Below, piece after piece: positions 30,777 to 38,984 of a DNA stretch of 45,467 bases. This DNA is from a bacterium. Its GTDB lineage: Bacteria > BMS3Abin14. The notes beneath the pieces are model-generated. The model made no database searches. It saw only the letters and a program-made list of their open reading frames with translations, and had not been told where the DNA came from. A program made the position numbers and the translations under genes. Where the stretch lies: positions 1 through 45,467 of the forward strand of contig JARGFV010000007.1 of the NCBI GenBank assembly GCA_029210545.1. Direction: 5' to 3'. Within the stretch, counting starts at the first letter, position 1. Each line of letters opens with the position of its first letter.

Positions 30777-31794
30777 TCTTCTCCTCTTCCTCAGTTCCTT
30801 TCCCCGGAAAATAACACCTCACCGCCCGCTTTCCAGTGAAAACCAGTTCCGGTTCCTCCCTCACACAAACCTCCCGGGCCCTTTGGCAGCGGGGATGGAA
30901 CCGGCATCCTCCCGGCAGGTCCGCGAGGTCGGGCACCATGCCCGTGATGGGGGTGAACTTCCTCCTTTCCGGAGACGGAAGGGACGCCATGAGCCCAAGC
31001 GTATAGGGGTGCTGCGGATAGGCGAACAGCTCCTTTACCGGGCTGGACTCCACGACGGCCCCGGCGTACATGACACAGACACGGTCCGCGACTTCAGCCA
31101 CGATCCCCAGGTCATGGGTGATCAGGAGCAGGGACCGGTCCTTCCCCCTGATGAGCCGCTCCATGAGCCTCAGGATCTGAGCCTGAACGGTAACGTCCAG
31201 GGCCGTTGTGGGTTCGTCGGCGATGAGAAGTTCAGGCTCACAGGCCATGGCCATGGCGATGAGGGCCCGCTGCTGCATACCTCCCGACATCTGGTGAGGG
31301 TATTCACCGGACCTTCGATCCGGGTCGGGGATCCCTACCTCGCCGAGGAGTTCGACCACCCTCTCCATGGCCTGTTCCCTTGTCACAGACCGGTGGACCC
31401 TCAGAACCTCAGCCACCTGCTCACCCACCGTGAACACGGGGTTAAGGGCCGACATCGGTTCCTGGAACACCATGGAGATCCTGTCTCCCCGGATGAGCCT
31501 CAGCTCCTCGGCCCCCATGGTTCGCAGGTCCCTTCCGCGGAAGAGGACCTGCCCGCCGGTGACCATCCCCGGTGGTGGAACCAGGCCGAGGATACTCAGG
31601 GCAGTCATGCTCTTGCCGCACCCCGACTCGCCCACGAGGCAGAACACCTCTCCCTTCGTGAGGGAGAACGACACGTCGTCCACGGCCTTGAGAACGCGGC
31701 CTCCGGCGGGGAAGACGGTCGTGAGGTGCTTTATTTCTAAAAGATATTCCAAATTTCCTTGAATCTCCGTGATTGGTGATTCGTGATTGGCCAA
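30772..31794 (-). CDS. oppD: Oligopeptide/dipeptide ABC transporter ATP-binding protein (OppD/DppD type)
   Basis: This ATPase has up to 340 residues, with Walker [16 protein letters not shown]-loop MVFQEPMSALNP, signature MSGGMQQRALIAMAM, Walker B LLIADEPTTALDVT and H-loop ITHD. The C-terminal Opp extension is GGCRFHPRCQRAREVC. The longest frame starts at TTG 31794, but its first 14 codons are heptamer-repeat DNA (GTGATTG-type). A second TTG at 31752 (LEYLLEIKHL) gives a more normal N-terminus, so the start is unsure. It forms a two-gene unit with oppF. Confidence 0.92.
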   Translation of the reverse strand: MANHESPITEIQGNLEYLLEIKHLTTVFPAGGRVLKAVDDVSFSLTKGEVFCLVGESGCGKSMTALSILGLVPPPGMVTGGQVLFRGRDLRTMGAEELRLIRGDRISMVFQEPMSALNPVFTVGEQVAEVLRVHRSVTREQAMERVVELLGEVGIPDPDRRSGEYPHQMSGGMQQRALIAMAMACEPELLIADEPTTALDVTVQAQILRLMERLIRGKDRSLLLITHDLGIVAEVADRVCVMYAGAVVESSPVKELFAYPQHPYTLGLMASLPSPERRKFTPITGMVPDLADLPGGCRFHPRCQRAREVCVREEPELVFTGKRAVRCYFPGKGTEEEEKR

Positions 31795-31871
31795 CGCTTC
31801 CCAATTCTCAACTCAGGACTTTACCACTTTCTCCTTCTTCCTGTCTTCTCTACCGATCACTGTTGATAGGG

Positions 31872-32233
31872 TCGCAAAAAGTCCAATCCGGGACTTTTCC
31901 TGGCTCATTAATGTCCTGGGGAAAGGGAAAAGCGTCGTTTTCCCCTTCCTTACAAATCAATGACTGCTGATAGATCACCAAAGTCTGTGCGAGACTTTGG
32001 CTCTACGGAAAGGAAAAAGCGGGGTTTTTCCTTTCCTCACGGAGACAGCTGATAATCACCAAAGTCTGTGCGAGACTTTGGCTCTACGGAAAGGAAAAAG
32101 CGGGGTTTTTCCTTTCCTCACGGATCAGTGACCTGCATTTCAGTCACTGATCCGGGCGCCCTTCCCGGACGCAACCGGTCATTGATCCGGGCGCCCCACC
32201 CGGGGCGCGTTGATGACTTTTTGGGAGGTCATC
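31872..32233. repeat. Modular interspersed element, copy C (expanded)
   Basis: It begins TCGCAAAAAGTCCA (31872-31885) and ends with the TGATGAC...GTCATCA hairpin (32211-32233). Between them lie a CCTGGGGAAAGGGAAAAGCG module shared with copy D and a 70-bp module repeated exactly at 31974-32043 and 32055-32124. A GGATCAGTGAC/GTCACTGATCC hairpin and GATCCGGGCGCCC blocks shared with copy A follow. Each 70-bp unit holds two perfect hairpins (CCAAAGTCT/AGACTTTGG and GGAAAGGAAAAA/TTTTTCCTTTCC). It fills the 458-nt gap upstream of oppD, where no gene is present. Confidence 0.8.
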
Positions 32234-32252
32234 AAGATGAAAATTTAAACTA

Positions 32253-32672
32253 TCATACCTCTTTGGCCCCGCCCGTGACAAGTTCCCTTATCTTCGGTGC
32301 CAGCTCCAGTGGGGCCATGGATTTTGGGGCCTCCAGGATGCGGGTGAATCCACTGCCCGGGAGAGTCGGGTCCGACTCATCGAAACTTTCTTTTTTAAGG
32401 GTCGAGCTGTAGATGACGAGAAACGCTTCCCGGCGGTTGGGGTTTTCCCGAACCGACATGAGAAACCTGGTCCCCCCCGAGAGGGGCATGATCCGGTCGA
32501 GGACCACCACGTCGGGCAGGATCCGCTGATACAGGGAGTACCCCTTTTCGCCGTTTTCCGCGGTATAGCACCTGAACCCTTCGTCCCTGAGCGCCTCCTG
32601 CATCGTCACGCGATAAAACTCTTCGTCGTCGATGACGAGGGCGATCAGTTTGCGTACCGGGTTGTCAGACAT
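32253..32672 (-). CDS. Stand-alone receiver-domain response regulator
   Basis: The 139-residue single receiver domain has VIDDEEFYRVTM, the phosphoacceptor Asp in VVVLDRIMPLSGG, the Thr/Ser position in VIYSSTLKK and the Lys in ILEAPKSMAP. There is no output domain. It follows rplC by 29 nt on the same strand and is probably read with it, an odd partnership. The cognate kinase is unknown. The ATG start lacks an ideal SD. Confidence 0.88.
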   Translation of the reverse strand: MSDNPVRKLIALVIDDEEFYRVTMQEALRDEGFRCYTAENGEKGYSLYQRILPDVVVLDRIMPLSGGTRFLMSVRENPNRREAFLVIYSSTLKKESFDESDPTLPGSGFTRILEAPKSMAPLELAPKIRELVTGGAKEV

Positions 32673-32701
32673 GGATAGTCTCCGGGACAGAAAGAGGAAG
32701 A

Positions 32702-33580
32702 TCAGTCCTCCTTCTTCTCCTCGTTCCGCTCTTCCACGGCGGTATCGGCAGGTGCTTCTTCAGAGGCTTCAGGGACAGCTTCTTCTGCAGGATTGTCCTC
32801 CACGGCTTCCGCCTCCGTTGAAGCTCCCGCCTTCGCCTCTTCGGCTTCGGCGGACACGTCGGCGGACTGGTCGGCAGACACGTCAGCAGTGGGAAGTTCT
32901 TCAGGGGCCTCTACCGGCGCAGTCACGATCTCCCTGAGGGGCGGAGCCTCTTTCTTGATGGCGTGGCTGATGACCAGCAGACCGTTCTTGGCGCCGGGGA
33001 CAGGTCCCTTGATCATGAGGAGGTTCTGGTCTTCCCTGATGTCTACGATCACGAGGTTCTGGATGGTGACGGTTCCGTCTCCCATCTGCCCGGGCATCTT
33101 CATATTCTTGAATACCTTGGCCGGGTCAGCCGATTGACCGATGGAACCGCCGCCCCTCTTGCTCTCGTGGGTGCCGTGGGTTGCGGTGAACCCCTTAAAG
33201 CCGTGGCGCTTCATGACACCGGCAAAGCCCTTGCCCTTGGACGAGCCGGTGATGTCGATGATATCACCCCTGGCGAAAAGGCCTACGGTGATGGCCTGCC
33301 CGGGTACGAAAAGAGACGGATCGTCGACCCTGCTTTCACGGACATGGCGCAGGGGGGCTGATCCCGCCTTCTTGAAGTGGCCGAGCATCGGCTTCGTTGT
33401 GCGCTTTTCCTTCTTTTCACCGAAGCCGATCTGTATGGCGTTGTAGCCATCGGTCTTGGCGGTTTTGACCTGAAGGATGGTGCAGGGTCCTGCCTGGACG
33501 ATAGTGACGGGAACTGCGTTACCGGTGCGGTCGAAGATCTGGGTCATCCCCAGCTTCTTCCCGAGAATGGTCTGTCTCAT
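32702..33580 (-). CDS. rplC: 50S ribosomal protein L3 with long acidic tail
   Basis: The 292-residue protein starts at ATG 33580 behind AGGAGGCACCTATC. The first roughly 207 residues are a complete L3 (MRQTILGKKLGMTQIFD, KGKGFAGVMKRHGFKGFTATHGTHESKRGGGSIGQSADPAKVFKNMKMPGQMG, with the peptidyl-transferase-reaching loop). The last 85 residues are Ala/Glu/Asp/Val-rich low complexity. L3 is normally second in the S10 operon (rpsJ-rplC-rplD); here no other S10-operon gene is adjacent. Either the gene has been relocated or this is a second copy. A structured inverted repeat lies upstream. Confidence 0.95.
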   Translation of the reverse strand: MRQTILGKKLGMTQIFDRTGNAVPVTIVQAGPCTILQVKTAKTDGYNAIQIGFGEKKEKRTTKPMLGHFKKAGSAPLRHVRESRVDDPSLFVPGQAITVGLFARGDIIDITGSSKGKGFAGVMKRHGFKGFTATHGTHESKRGGGSIGQSADPAKVFKNMKMPGQMGDGTVTIQNLVIVDIREDQNLLMIKGPVPGAKNGLLVISHAIKKEAPPLREIVTAPVEAPEELPTADVSADQSADVSAEAEEAKAGASTEAEAVEDNPAEEAVPEASEEAPADTAVEERNEEKKED

Positions 33581-33710
33581 GATAGGTGCCTCCTTTGCCT
33601 ATCTTATCCGCCATGCGACTCCAGGTGTTGGAGGCCGGCAGGCGAATGGTTTAGTTGGAGAAGGACGGTAATTACCCGATTTGGTGTTGTTCGTCAAGGA
33701 GTAAGCATGA

Positions 33711-33865
33711 CCCGAAATCCGCGATTGGTTTTGTTCAACCTCCGGTCGGGGTGTCGGAGGGGCCGTTTTTTCGGTCCCGGTCCGGAGAAAGGATCCGGGC
33801 AGCGTCAGGAACTGTTGATCGACGCCCTAACCCCGACCGGAGGGGTCCAATCGACGGATTTCGGG
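33711..33865. repeat. Long structured inverted repeat upstream of rplC
   Basis: Arms 33711-33752 and 33830-33865 pair in blocks: CCCGAAATCCG with CGGATTTCGGG (11 bp), CGATTGG with CCAATCG (7 bp) and CCTCCGGTCGGGGT with ACCCCGACCGGAGG (14 bp, 33739-33752/33830-33843). Inside, GGGGCCG-T6-CGGTCCC and CCCGGTCC/GGATCCGGG can form further hairpins. The result looks like a multi-branched RNA or small mobile element. It sits between the VWA operon end and rplC. No gene is seen in 33581-33877. Confidence 0.7.
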
Positions 33866-33877
33866 TATGGTCACCCG

Positions 33878-36403
33878 TCAGTTTTCAGGGGAGGGGGGCC
33901 GGAAGAACTCGTCCAGGGAAATCAGGAAGATCGCCAGGAGGATGAGCAGACGGAGCAGGCTGGGGTCCGACCTGTCGGGGCCGCCGGTCTCGATCTCGGC
34001 ACGGGCTGGTTCAAATTCGGTTGTTGTGAAGGTCGGAGTCGGTGCGGCTGCCTGGAACGAGGGGATAACCTGGTAGGCCAGCCTGTCGCCTTTTACTGAT
34101 GTTTTGAGTTCAATGGCGTTAGGTGTCCGGCCCGGGACCCTGAAGTAAGCCTCGTACCGACCCGGCCCCACCTTTTCCATGGGAAGGGTGCGGCTGTAAC
34201 CGTCCGGGTAGCTTGTCACGACCTCTAATCCACCGGCAGAGTCAGGGAAAGCGGTTCTGGTGAGGACAGTCCCTGTCCCATCACCACCTGAGTAGAAAAA
34301 GTCTGTCGCCGGGAGTTCATCGGAGAGGAACTTTGCCAGAATAGCGAGCCAGTGCCCTTGGTCAGGACTTCCCTTGCCCCATTCCCTGGCCAGGGATTGT
34401 CCTCCATCTGCCGTAAAAACTCCAACCTTGCCGGTTCCAAAGGGCCAGGTCGCAAAGAGGGGAAGGTCCCTGTCGCTCCAAGCGTACAGGGAAGCACCAG
34501 GTTTGAGTGTGGTGATAACCTGTCCGTTCAGGTCCGGGAAGCTGTCGATCCCGGGAAAATCCGACGAAAAGAAGTCCACTTTCCTTGCCTGAAAGTTCAG
34601 CAGGGAGTCGGCCACCTGTTCGAGATCCATGAGTCCGAAACCTGGGATCTCCTCGATATCGCTTGTCAGGTAGAAGTAGCCTCCCGATTCTTCGGCAAAC
34701 CGGTTGAGCTGGGGTATATGAGGATCTCCGGCCTTTCCAAAGCCGATGAGACTCACCGTGATCCCCTGCTCTTTCATCTCTTCAAGGAGTTCCCACACAG
34801 TGCCCCTGTCGGCTACCTGGTATTCATCCACATCCGCTGTATCAAGAAAGACGAGGATGTGTTTAAGGTCCGAATTCAGGGCGGCAAGTTCCTGATAGGC
34901 CGCAAAAAGGCCCGAGTAGAGGTTGATGCCGGGGCCAAAAGCGCTGATGCGTCTGATCTGTTCCGCTTCCTCTTCCACATTTCTGGGTTGAGACGGCTTG
35001 ATGATCCAGGAAGGCCTGTCCGTGACCGTGAGGACTCCCATCCGGTCCGACTCCTTGATAGCTCCCGCCAGGTTCATGATCGCTTTTTTAGCCATGTCGA
35101 TCTTGGTAGTCAATCCTCCTTCGGAACCCCGGCTGCGGGCAAAAGTGCTGACTCCCTTTATGTTGAAGAACATGCTCAGTGAGGTGTCGACGACTGCCAC
35201 GAAGGCAAGATCGGTGCCGGGATCGTCATTTTCCTCGAGTCCGAACTTGACCGGGAGTATGTTTTCAATGGCGGCGCCCCGGTCTCTCGGTGAGATGTCG
35301 GATCCCGGGAGAATGAGCAGTTTGTAGCCCTTTCGAAGTACAACGTCCGATAAAGAGGACACCAGCCGGCGGTTGAAATAGGATGCCGGCGCGGAATCCA
35401 GAATGAGCAGGCTGTCCCTCCCGGAAACGCCTGGTTCTGGCAGGGCTCCTGAGATCAGATCCCGGATCGAAAGGGAGTGGATCACCATCCCGCTTCTATC
35501 AAGGTATCCTGCCAGAGGGGCGTTATTACCCATGGGACTGTAGTAAAAGATATCGGGTTCCTGCAGAGCCCGAATGGGTAGCCTGTGCTGCCCGATGATC
35601 GACTCGTCCCGGTCCAGCACCGTCAATTCCACGCTATGAATACCGGGGGTTTTTAGAGCCAGGTCAAAAATGACGATATCGCCGGGTGATACCGATCCGG
35701 AAAGCGGCCGGCTCTCGATCCGGCTGTTGTTAACAGAGAGGACGAGCTCTTGTTGTCGCGGGCCAGGAGCGATCCTGACCTGTATCCTGAACACCTGGTT
35801 AGCGAAAATGACCCCGGGATAAATGACATCCTTTATAGGATGATTTCGGGATGCCCCCTTAGCCTGGTTCCACGACAGGTTGATACCGGCGAACTCAGGA
35901 CCATGAAGTTCTTCAGGGAGCACATCCGATATCACTGCAATCGAAATGTCAGGGTTAACTTTCATAAGCCACCGGACAATTGGGAGTGCGGCTTCGAACG
36001 AATTGTAAGAGCCAAGGGCTCGGCCTGTTCCGTCCGGCCCGGCTCCGGCAAGTCCATTGCCTCCCGGTTTGTTGCCGACAACTCTGTTATATGTCGCCGA
36101 AAGCGTTCTGCCGTTGCGGGCGTTGACAACGGTTCTTAACTTACGAGCGATCCTCTCCGACTCGGCGGAATTCCCTGAAGCCTCATCGACCAGGATGAGG
36201 GCGCTGACCGGGCGGGTGTCTCTCAAGGGCCGCTCCCAGGACCACCAGAGAGACAGGACTGCGATGATGATGATGGCTGCTCCCCGAAAAGCAGACAGGA
36301 GGGTTGCTGCAGCAGGAGAATGGTATGTGTTGGCAAGTGCTGCCCTTACGGTCAGAAGGATAACCAGGGGGAATATGATCAGGAAGGGTATGATCGGATT
36401 CAC
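33878..36403 (-). CDS. Large membrane-bound VWA/glutamine-amidotransferase-like protein (Bat-type operon)
   Basis: The 841-residue protein has two N-terminal membrane helices (5-24, 37-54), an extracytoplasmic beta-rich region and a class-I-amidotransferase-like segment (YKLLILPGSDISPRDRGAAIENILPVKFGL). A VWA domain with an intact MIDAS (VVDTSLSMF) and conserved Thr/Asp (FLDTADVDE) follows, then a second beta domain (GRYEAYFRVPGRTPNAIEL) and a C-terminal helix (LLRLLILLAIFLISLDEFF). The GTG start overlaps the upstream stop (GTGA). Such proteins accompany MoxR and DUF58 genes. The function is unproven, perhaps cell-envelope complex assembly or stress tolerance. Confidence 0.85.
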   Translation of the reverse strand: MNPIIPFLIIFPLVILLTVRAALANTYHSPAAATLLSAFRGAAIIIIAVLSLWWSWERPLRDTRPVSALILVDEASGNSAESERIARKLRTVVNARNGRTLSATYNRVVGNKPGGNGLAGAGPDGTGRALGSYNSFEAALPIVRWLMKVNPDISIAVISDVLPEELHGPEFAGINLSWNQAKGASRNHPIKDVIYPGVIFANQVFRIQVRIAPGPRQQELVLSVNNSRIESRPLSGSVSPGDIVIFDLALKTPGIHSVELTVLDRDESIIGQHRLPIRALQEPDIFYYSPMGNNAPLAGYLDRSGMVIHSLSIRDLISGALPEPGVSGRDSLLILDSAPASYFNRRLVSSLSDVVLRKGYKLLILPGSDISPRDRGAAIENILPVKFGLEENDDPGTDLAFVAVVDTSLSMFFNIKGVSTFARSRGSEGGLTTKIDMAKKAIMNLAGAIKESDRMGVLTVTDRPSWIIKPSQPRNVEEEAEQIRRISAFGPGINLYSGLFAAYQELAALNSDLKHILVFLDTADVDEYQVADRGTVWELLEEMKEQGITVSLIGFGKAGDPHIPQLNRFAEESGGYFYLTSDIEEIPGFGLMDLEQVADSLLNFQARKVDFFSSDFPGIDSFPDLNGQVITTLKPGASLYAWSDRDLPLFATWPFGTGKVGVFTADGGQSLAREWGKGSPDQGHWLAILAKFLSDELPATDFFYSGGDGTGTVLTRTAFPDSAGGLEVVTSYPDGYSRTLPMEKVGPGRYEAYFRVPGRTPNAIELKTSVKGDRLAYQVIPSFQAAAPTPTFTTTEFEPARAEIETGGPDRSDPSLLRLLILLAIFLISLDEFFRPPSPEN

Positions 36404-38097
36404 AGGGCTTCCTCCCTGTACAGTGCCCGGTCGGCGGCCATGACAAGCAGGAAAGCAAGAGCAAGGATCAGGAACATATTCCCCAGTTCTTTTCGAGTCT
36501 CCGAACGGATGAGGCGAGGATCATCCGCGATGCCTGTCAGAAGCGGTAGTGAGATCGCTCCGGCCTCTCTGACGAGGGATGCGCATTCTTCCGGTCGGGC
36601 CGTATCCGAAACAGTTCCTGCAATGCAGCTTTCAGATTTGACCTGCGTCTCCCCGCTGCGTGCCAGCCAAACCAGGCTGTTCCTGAGAAGAACTGGAAAG
36701 GCGGGATCGAGGTATATCCCGTTGTCCCCCGGGTCGAAGGTCCAGACAACTACCTTTTGGCCCTCCATTGTGCCCGCCATAATAAGGGGAATCCCTTGCG
36801 CACTGGCCAGGGTCTTAAAACCGGCGGGGGGGGGGATGTCCAGGATTCTGGCGGTCCTGAATTGTCTGAACGAGGCGCCGCGGGTGACAGGATGCCCGGG
36901 ATGAAAAGAGATGTCCATGGGTGCTGCCCAGATGCGCCGGATTTGGAACGGTCCGAACGATCTTGGTGGAAAGATTATCAGGGCGGGCGATGCTGTTTTG
37001 TTGTTCTTCGGCACGGATTTTTCGTGGATGGATACATGGTATCGAGCGGTGGCAGGGTTGTCCGAGACCGGGTGGAGTTCCCGGAAGGCGCTCAGAGCTA
37101 ATTTAAGGAAATCACTTTCGTTCCCTTGTAGCTGAACGTTAATTGATGACAGATTTTCAGGGGGGATGATGGTTAATCGGTTGTCGCTGGCCAGGTTGTC
37201 GTGGACCTCGAGCTGCAGGGATACCTCGGGTTTGGTGATCGGGACTTCGAGAAGATGAAACTCCCCTTCCCCGTCCCGGTCCAGATCTACTGTAAAAAAG
37301 ACAGATGGACTATTGACGTGATTGTAGGACATCTCGAGGGGACCGGTTCCCAGTCCTTCACTCGCGATCCTTCCATAGATATCATACAGGTTTCCTGCAA
37401 CTGACGTGACGTCTATCGTGATGAGACCCGCATTCCCTCTCTCCAGCAGCTGGTCAGAGGGGATCCACAGGCCTGGATCCGATCTTTCATCTGAAAGGAA
37501 GCGCCGCCATTGTTTTGACCGGGGGGAAACCAGGATCGCTCCTTTGTATTCCACACCCTCCTGCATGGCGCTGGTCGTCGTGGATAATTCCCCGATACTG
37601 GAAGAGGTGGAGGCTGACCTGATCCTGGAAAGGTGTGCTGTAAAAGCTTTCCGGTCCAGTTGATCGAAGATGACGGGAGTGGGAGAGGTTACCACAAGAG
37701 TGAACAGGTCCTTTTCATGCGCTCGTCTTGAGAACACTTTTAGACTGGACACCATTTCGGAAAGAACGGTGCCATTTTCGAATTGGGCCGAAGATCCCGA
37801 GGTGTTATCCAGGACGATCAGCCATCTCCCGGGTTGCCGGTCTTTCCTGACGATGTGTACCCCGTTGAAACTGAGGGCAAGACTAAACAGGGCTATTGTC
37901 AGAAAAAGGAGCCTCTGGTTGTTGGTGAAGCGCAGAAGTCTCCTGGACGGTGCGGGGTCCTCAACTTTTTGCCTCGTCAACACAGGGAATAACGATATGG
38001 GGACTTCCTGCTGAGCCGAGGCATGCCTCTGCTGCCAGTAAAGGAGCGGAACGATCAGCAGGAAGGTAAACCCCACCCAGCTGTCCAGGGCGATCAT
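36400..38097 (-). CDS. BatA-like membrane protein with degenerate VWA domain
   Basis: The start is ATG 38097 (MIALDSWVGFTFLL), overlapping the DUF58 stop as ATGA; the ATG 15 nt upstream is part of its SD (GGAGGGGAGG). The protein has 565 residues. Two N-terminal helices frame a BatA-type N-terminal domain. A VWA-like domain follows whose metal site reads VLDNTSGSSA instead of DxSxS, so metal binding is doubtful. Next come beta-rich regions, an amidotransferase-like end (GQKVVVWTFDPGDNGIYLDPAFPVLLRNSLVWLA) and a C-terminal helix. It lies between DUF58 and the larger VWA protein. Confidence 0.82.
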   Translation of the reverse strand: MIALDSWVGFTFLLIVPLLYWQQRHASAQQEVPISLFPVLTRQKVEDPAPSRRLLRFTNNQRLLFLTIALFSLALSFNGVHIVRKDRQPGRWLIVLDNTSGSSAQFENGTVLSEMVSSLKVFSRRAHEKDLFTLVVTSPTPVIFDQLDRKAFTAHLSRIRSASTSSSIGELSTTTSAMQEGVEYKGAILVSPRSKQWRRFLSDERSDPGLWIPSDQLLERGNAGLITIDVTSVAGNLYDIYGRIASEGLGTGPLEMSYNHVNSPSVFFTVDLDRDGEGEFHLLEVPITKPEVSLQLEVHDNLASDNRLTIIPPENLSSINVQLQGNESDFLKLALSAFRELHPVSDNPATARYHVSIHEKSVPKNNKTASPALIIFPPRSFGPFQIRRIWAAPMDISFHPGHPVTRGASFRQFRTARILDIPPPAGFKTLASAQGIPLIMAGTMEGQKVVVWTFDPGDNGIYLDPAFPVLLRNSLVWLARSGETQVKSESCIAGTVSDTARPEECASLVREAGAISLPLLTGIADDPRLIRSETRKELGNMFLILALAFLLVMAADRALYREEAL

Positions 38098-38981
38098 CTG
38101 CCTCCCCTCCATCCCGGGAGGGTCATGAATCGGATGACCGAATCCTCGAAACCCGTCAGGCTGGAGGCCCTCAGGAACGGGATGTCCATTCTGGAAAAGG
38201 CCTCTTCGGTCTCCCTGTGAAAGTCGGCCACGGCTTTCCGGTACGTACGCAGGGTCCGGTAGCCGACCACACGGGTTTTTCGATTCCCGGTTTCAGGATC
38301 CACGAGAGCGAGGTGGCCCCTCAATCGTGGTGAGATCTCAAGGGGGTTGAGTGTCTGGATAATACCGACTCGCGCACCCTGAGCCTGCAGGAACTCCAGC
38401 TGCTGGAAGTATCCGTTGATCTCGAGGAGATCGGAAATGATGATCGTTCTGAAGATGTGACCCCGGGAAATTCTTCGCAGGTTGGCAAGAGTTGCACCAA
38501 GGTCCGTTTCCCCGCCCACAGGCAGGGTTGATAGCTGGTGCAAGAGGTCATGGGTCTCCGATTCACCCCGATTGTACTGGCGTGTGAGTAGAAGCCTGTC
38601 GGCCCAGGAGTGGACTGCCAGCTGGTTCCCTGCGCTGAGGATGAGGTATGCGATACCGGCGGCGATCTCCAGGGATCGAGGCTGTTTCTCAGGGTGGGGA
38701 TTCCTCATGGACGTGCTTGTGTCCACGAGGAGGTGCAGGAGACCCTCCTCTTCGGCAACCACTGTCTTGATGAAGAACCTGTCAAGGCGGGCGTAAAGGT
38801 TCCAGTCGATGTAGCGGAGATCCTCCCCCTGGGCATAGGGACGGTGGGAGTCGATCTCGGGTGTGGTGAGCCTGCCCCTTGGAGCAGCGCTGAAAAACTC
38901 CAGACGTCCCATGAGAGGGGCAAGCTTCTCCCGGAGGAGCTGCAGGCGCCTGACGAACTCTGGTGAGGTGAGATGGTCCAA
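38094..38981 (-). CDS. DUF58 domain protein (VWA-like)
   Basis: The 295-residue protein has the DUF58 hallmark HRPYAQGEDLRYIDWNLYARLDRFFIK followed by a MIDAS-like VDTSTSMRNPHP and IIISDLLE. No membrane helix is seen, so it is probably cytoplasmic. The start is TTG 38981, 3 nt after the moxR-like stop, with AGGAAG upstream. DUF58 proteins are the regular partners of MoxR ATPases in chaperone-like systems. Confidence 0.92.
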   Translation of the reverse strand: MDHLTSPEFVRRLQLLREKLAPLMGRLEFFSAAPRGRLTTPEIDSHRPYAQGEDLRYIDWNLYARLDRFFIKTVVAEEEGLLHLLVDTSTSMRNPHPEKQPRSLEIAAGIAYLILSAGNQLAVHSWADRLLLTRQYNRGESETHDLLHQLSTLPVGGETDLGATLANLRRISRGHIFRTIIISDLLEINGYFQQLEFLQAQGARVGIIQTLNPLEISPRLRGHLALVDPETGNRKTRVVGYRTLRTYRKAVADFHRETEEAFSRMDIPFLRASSLTGFEDSVIRFMTLPGWRGGR

Positions 38982-38984
38982 GTT

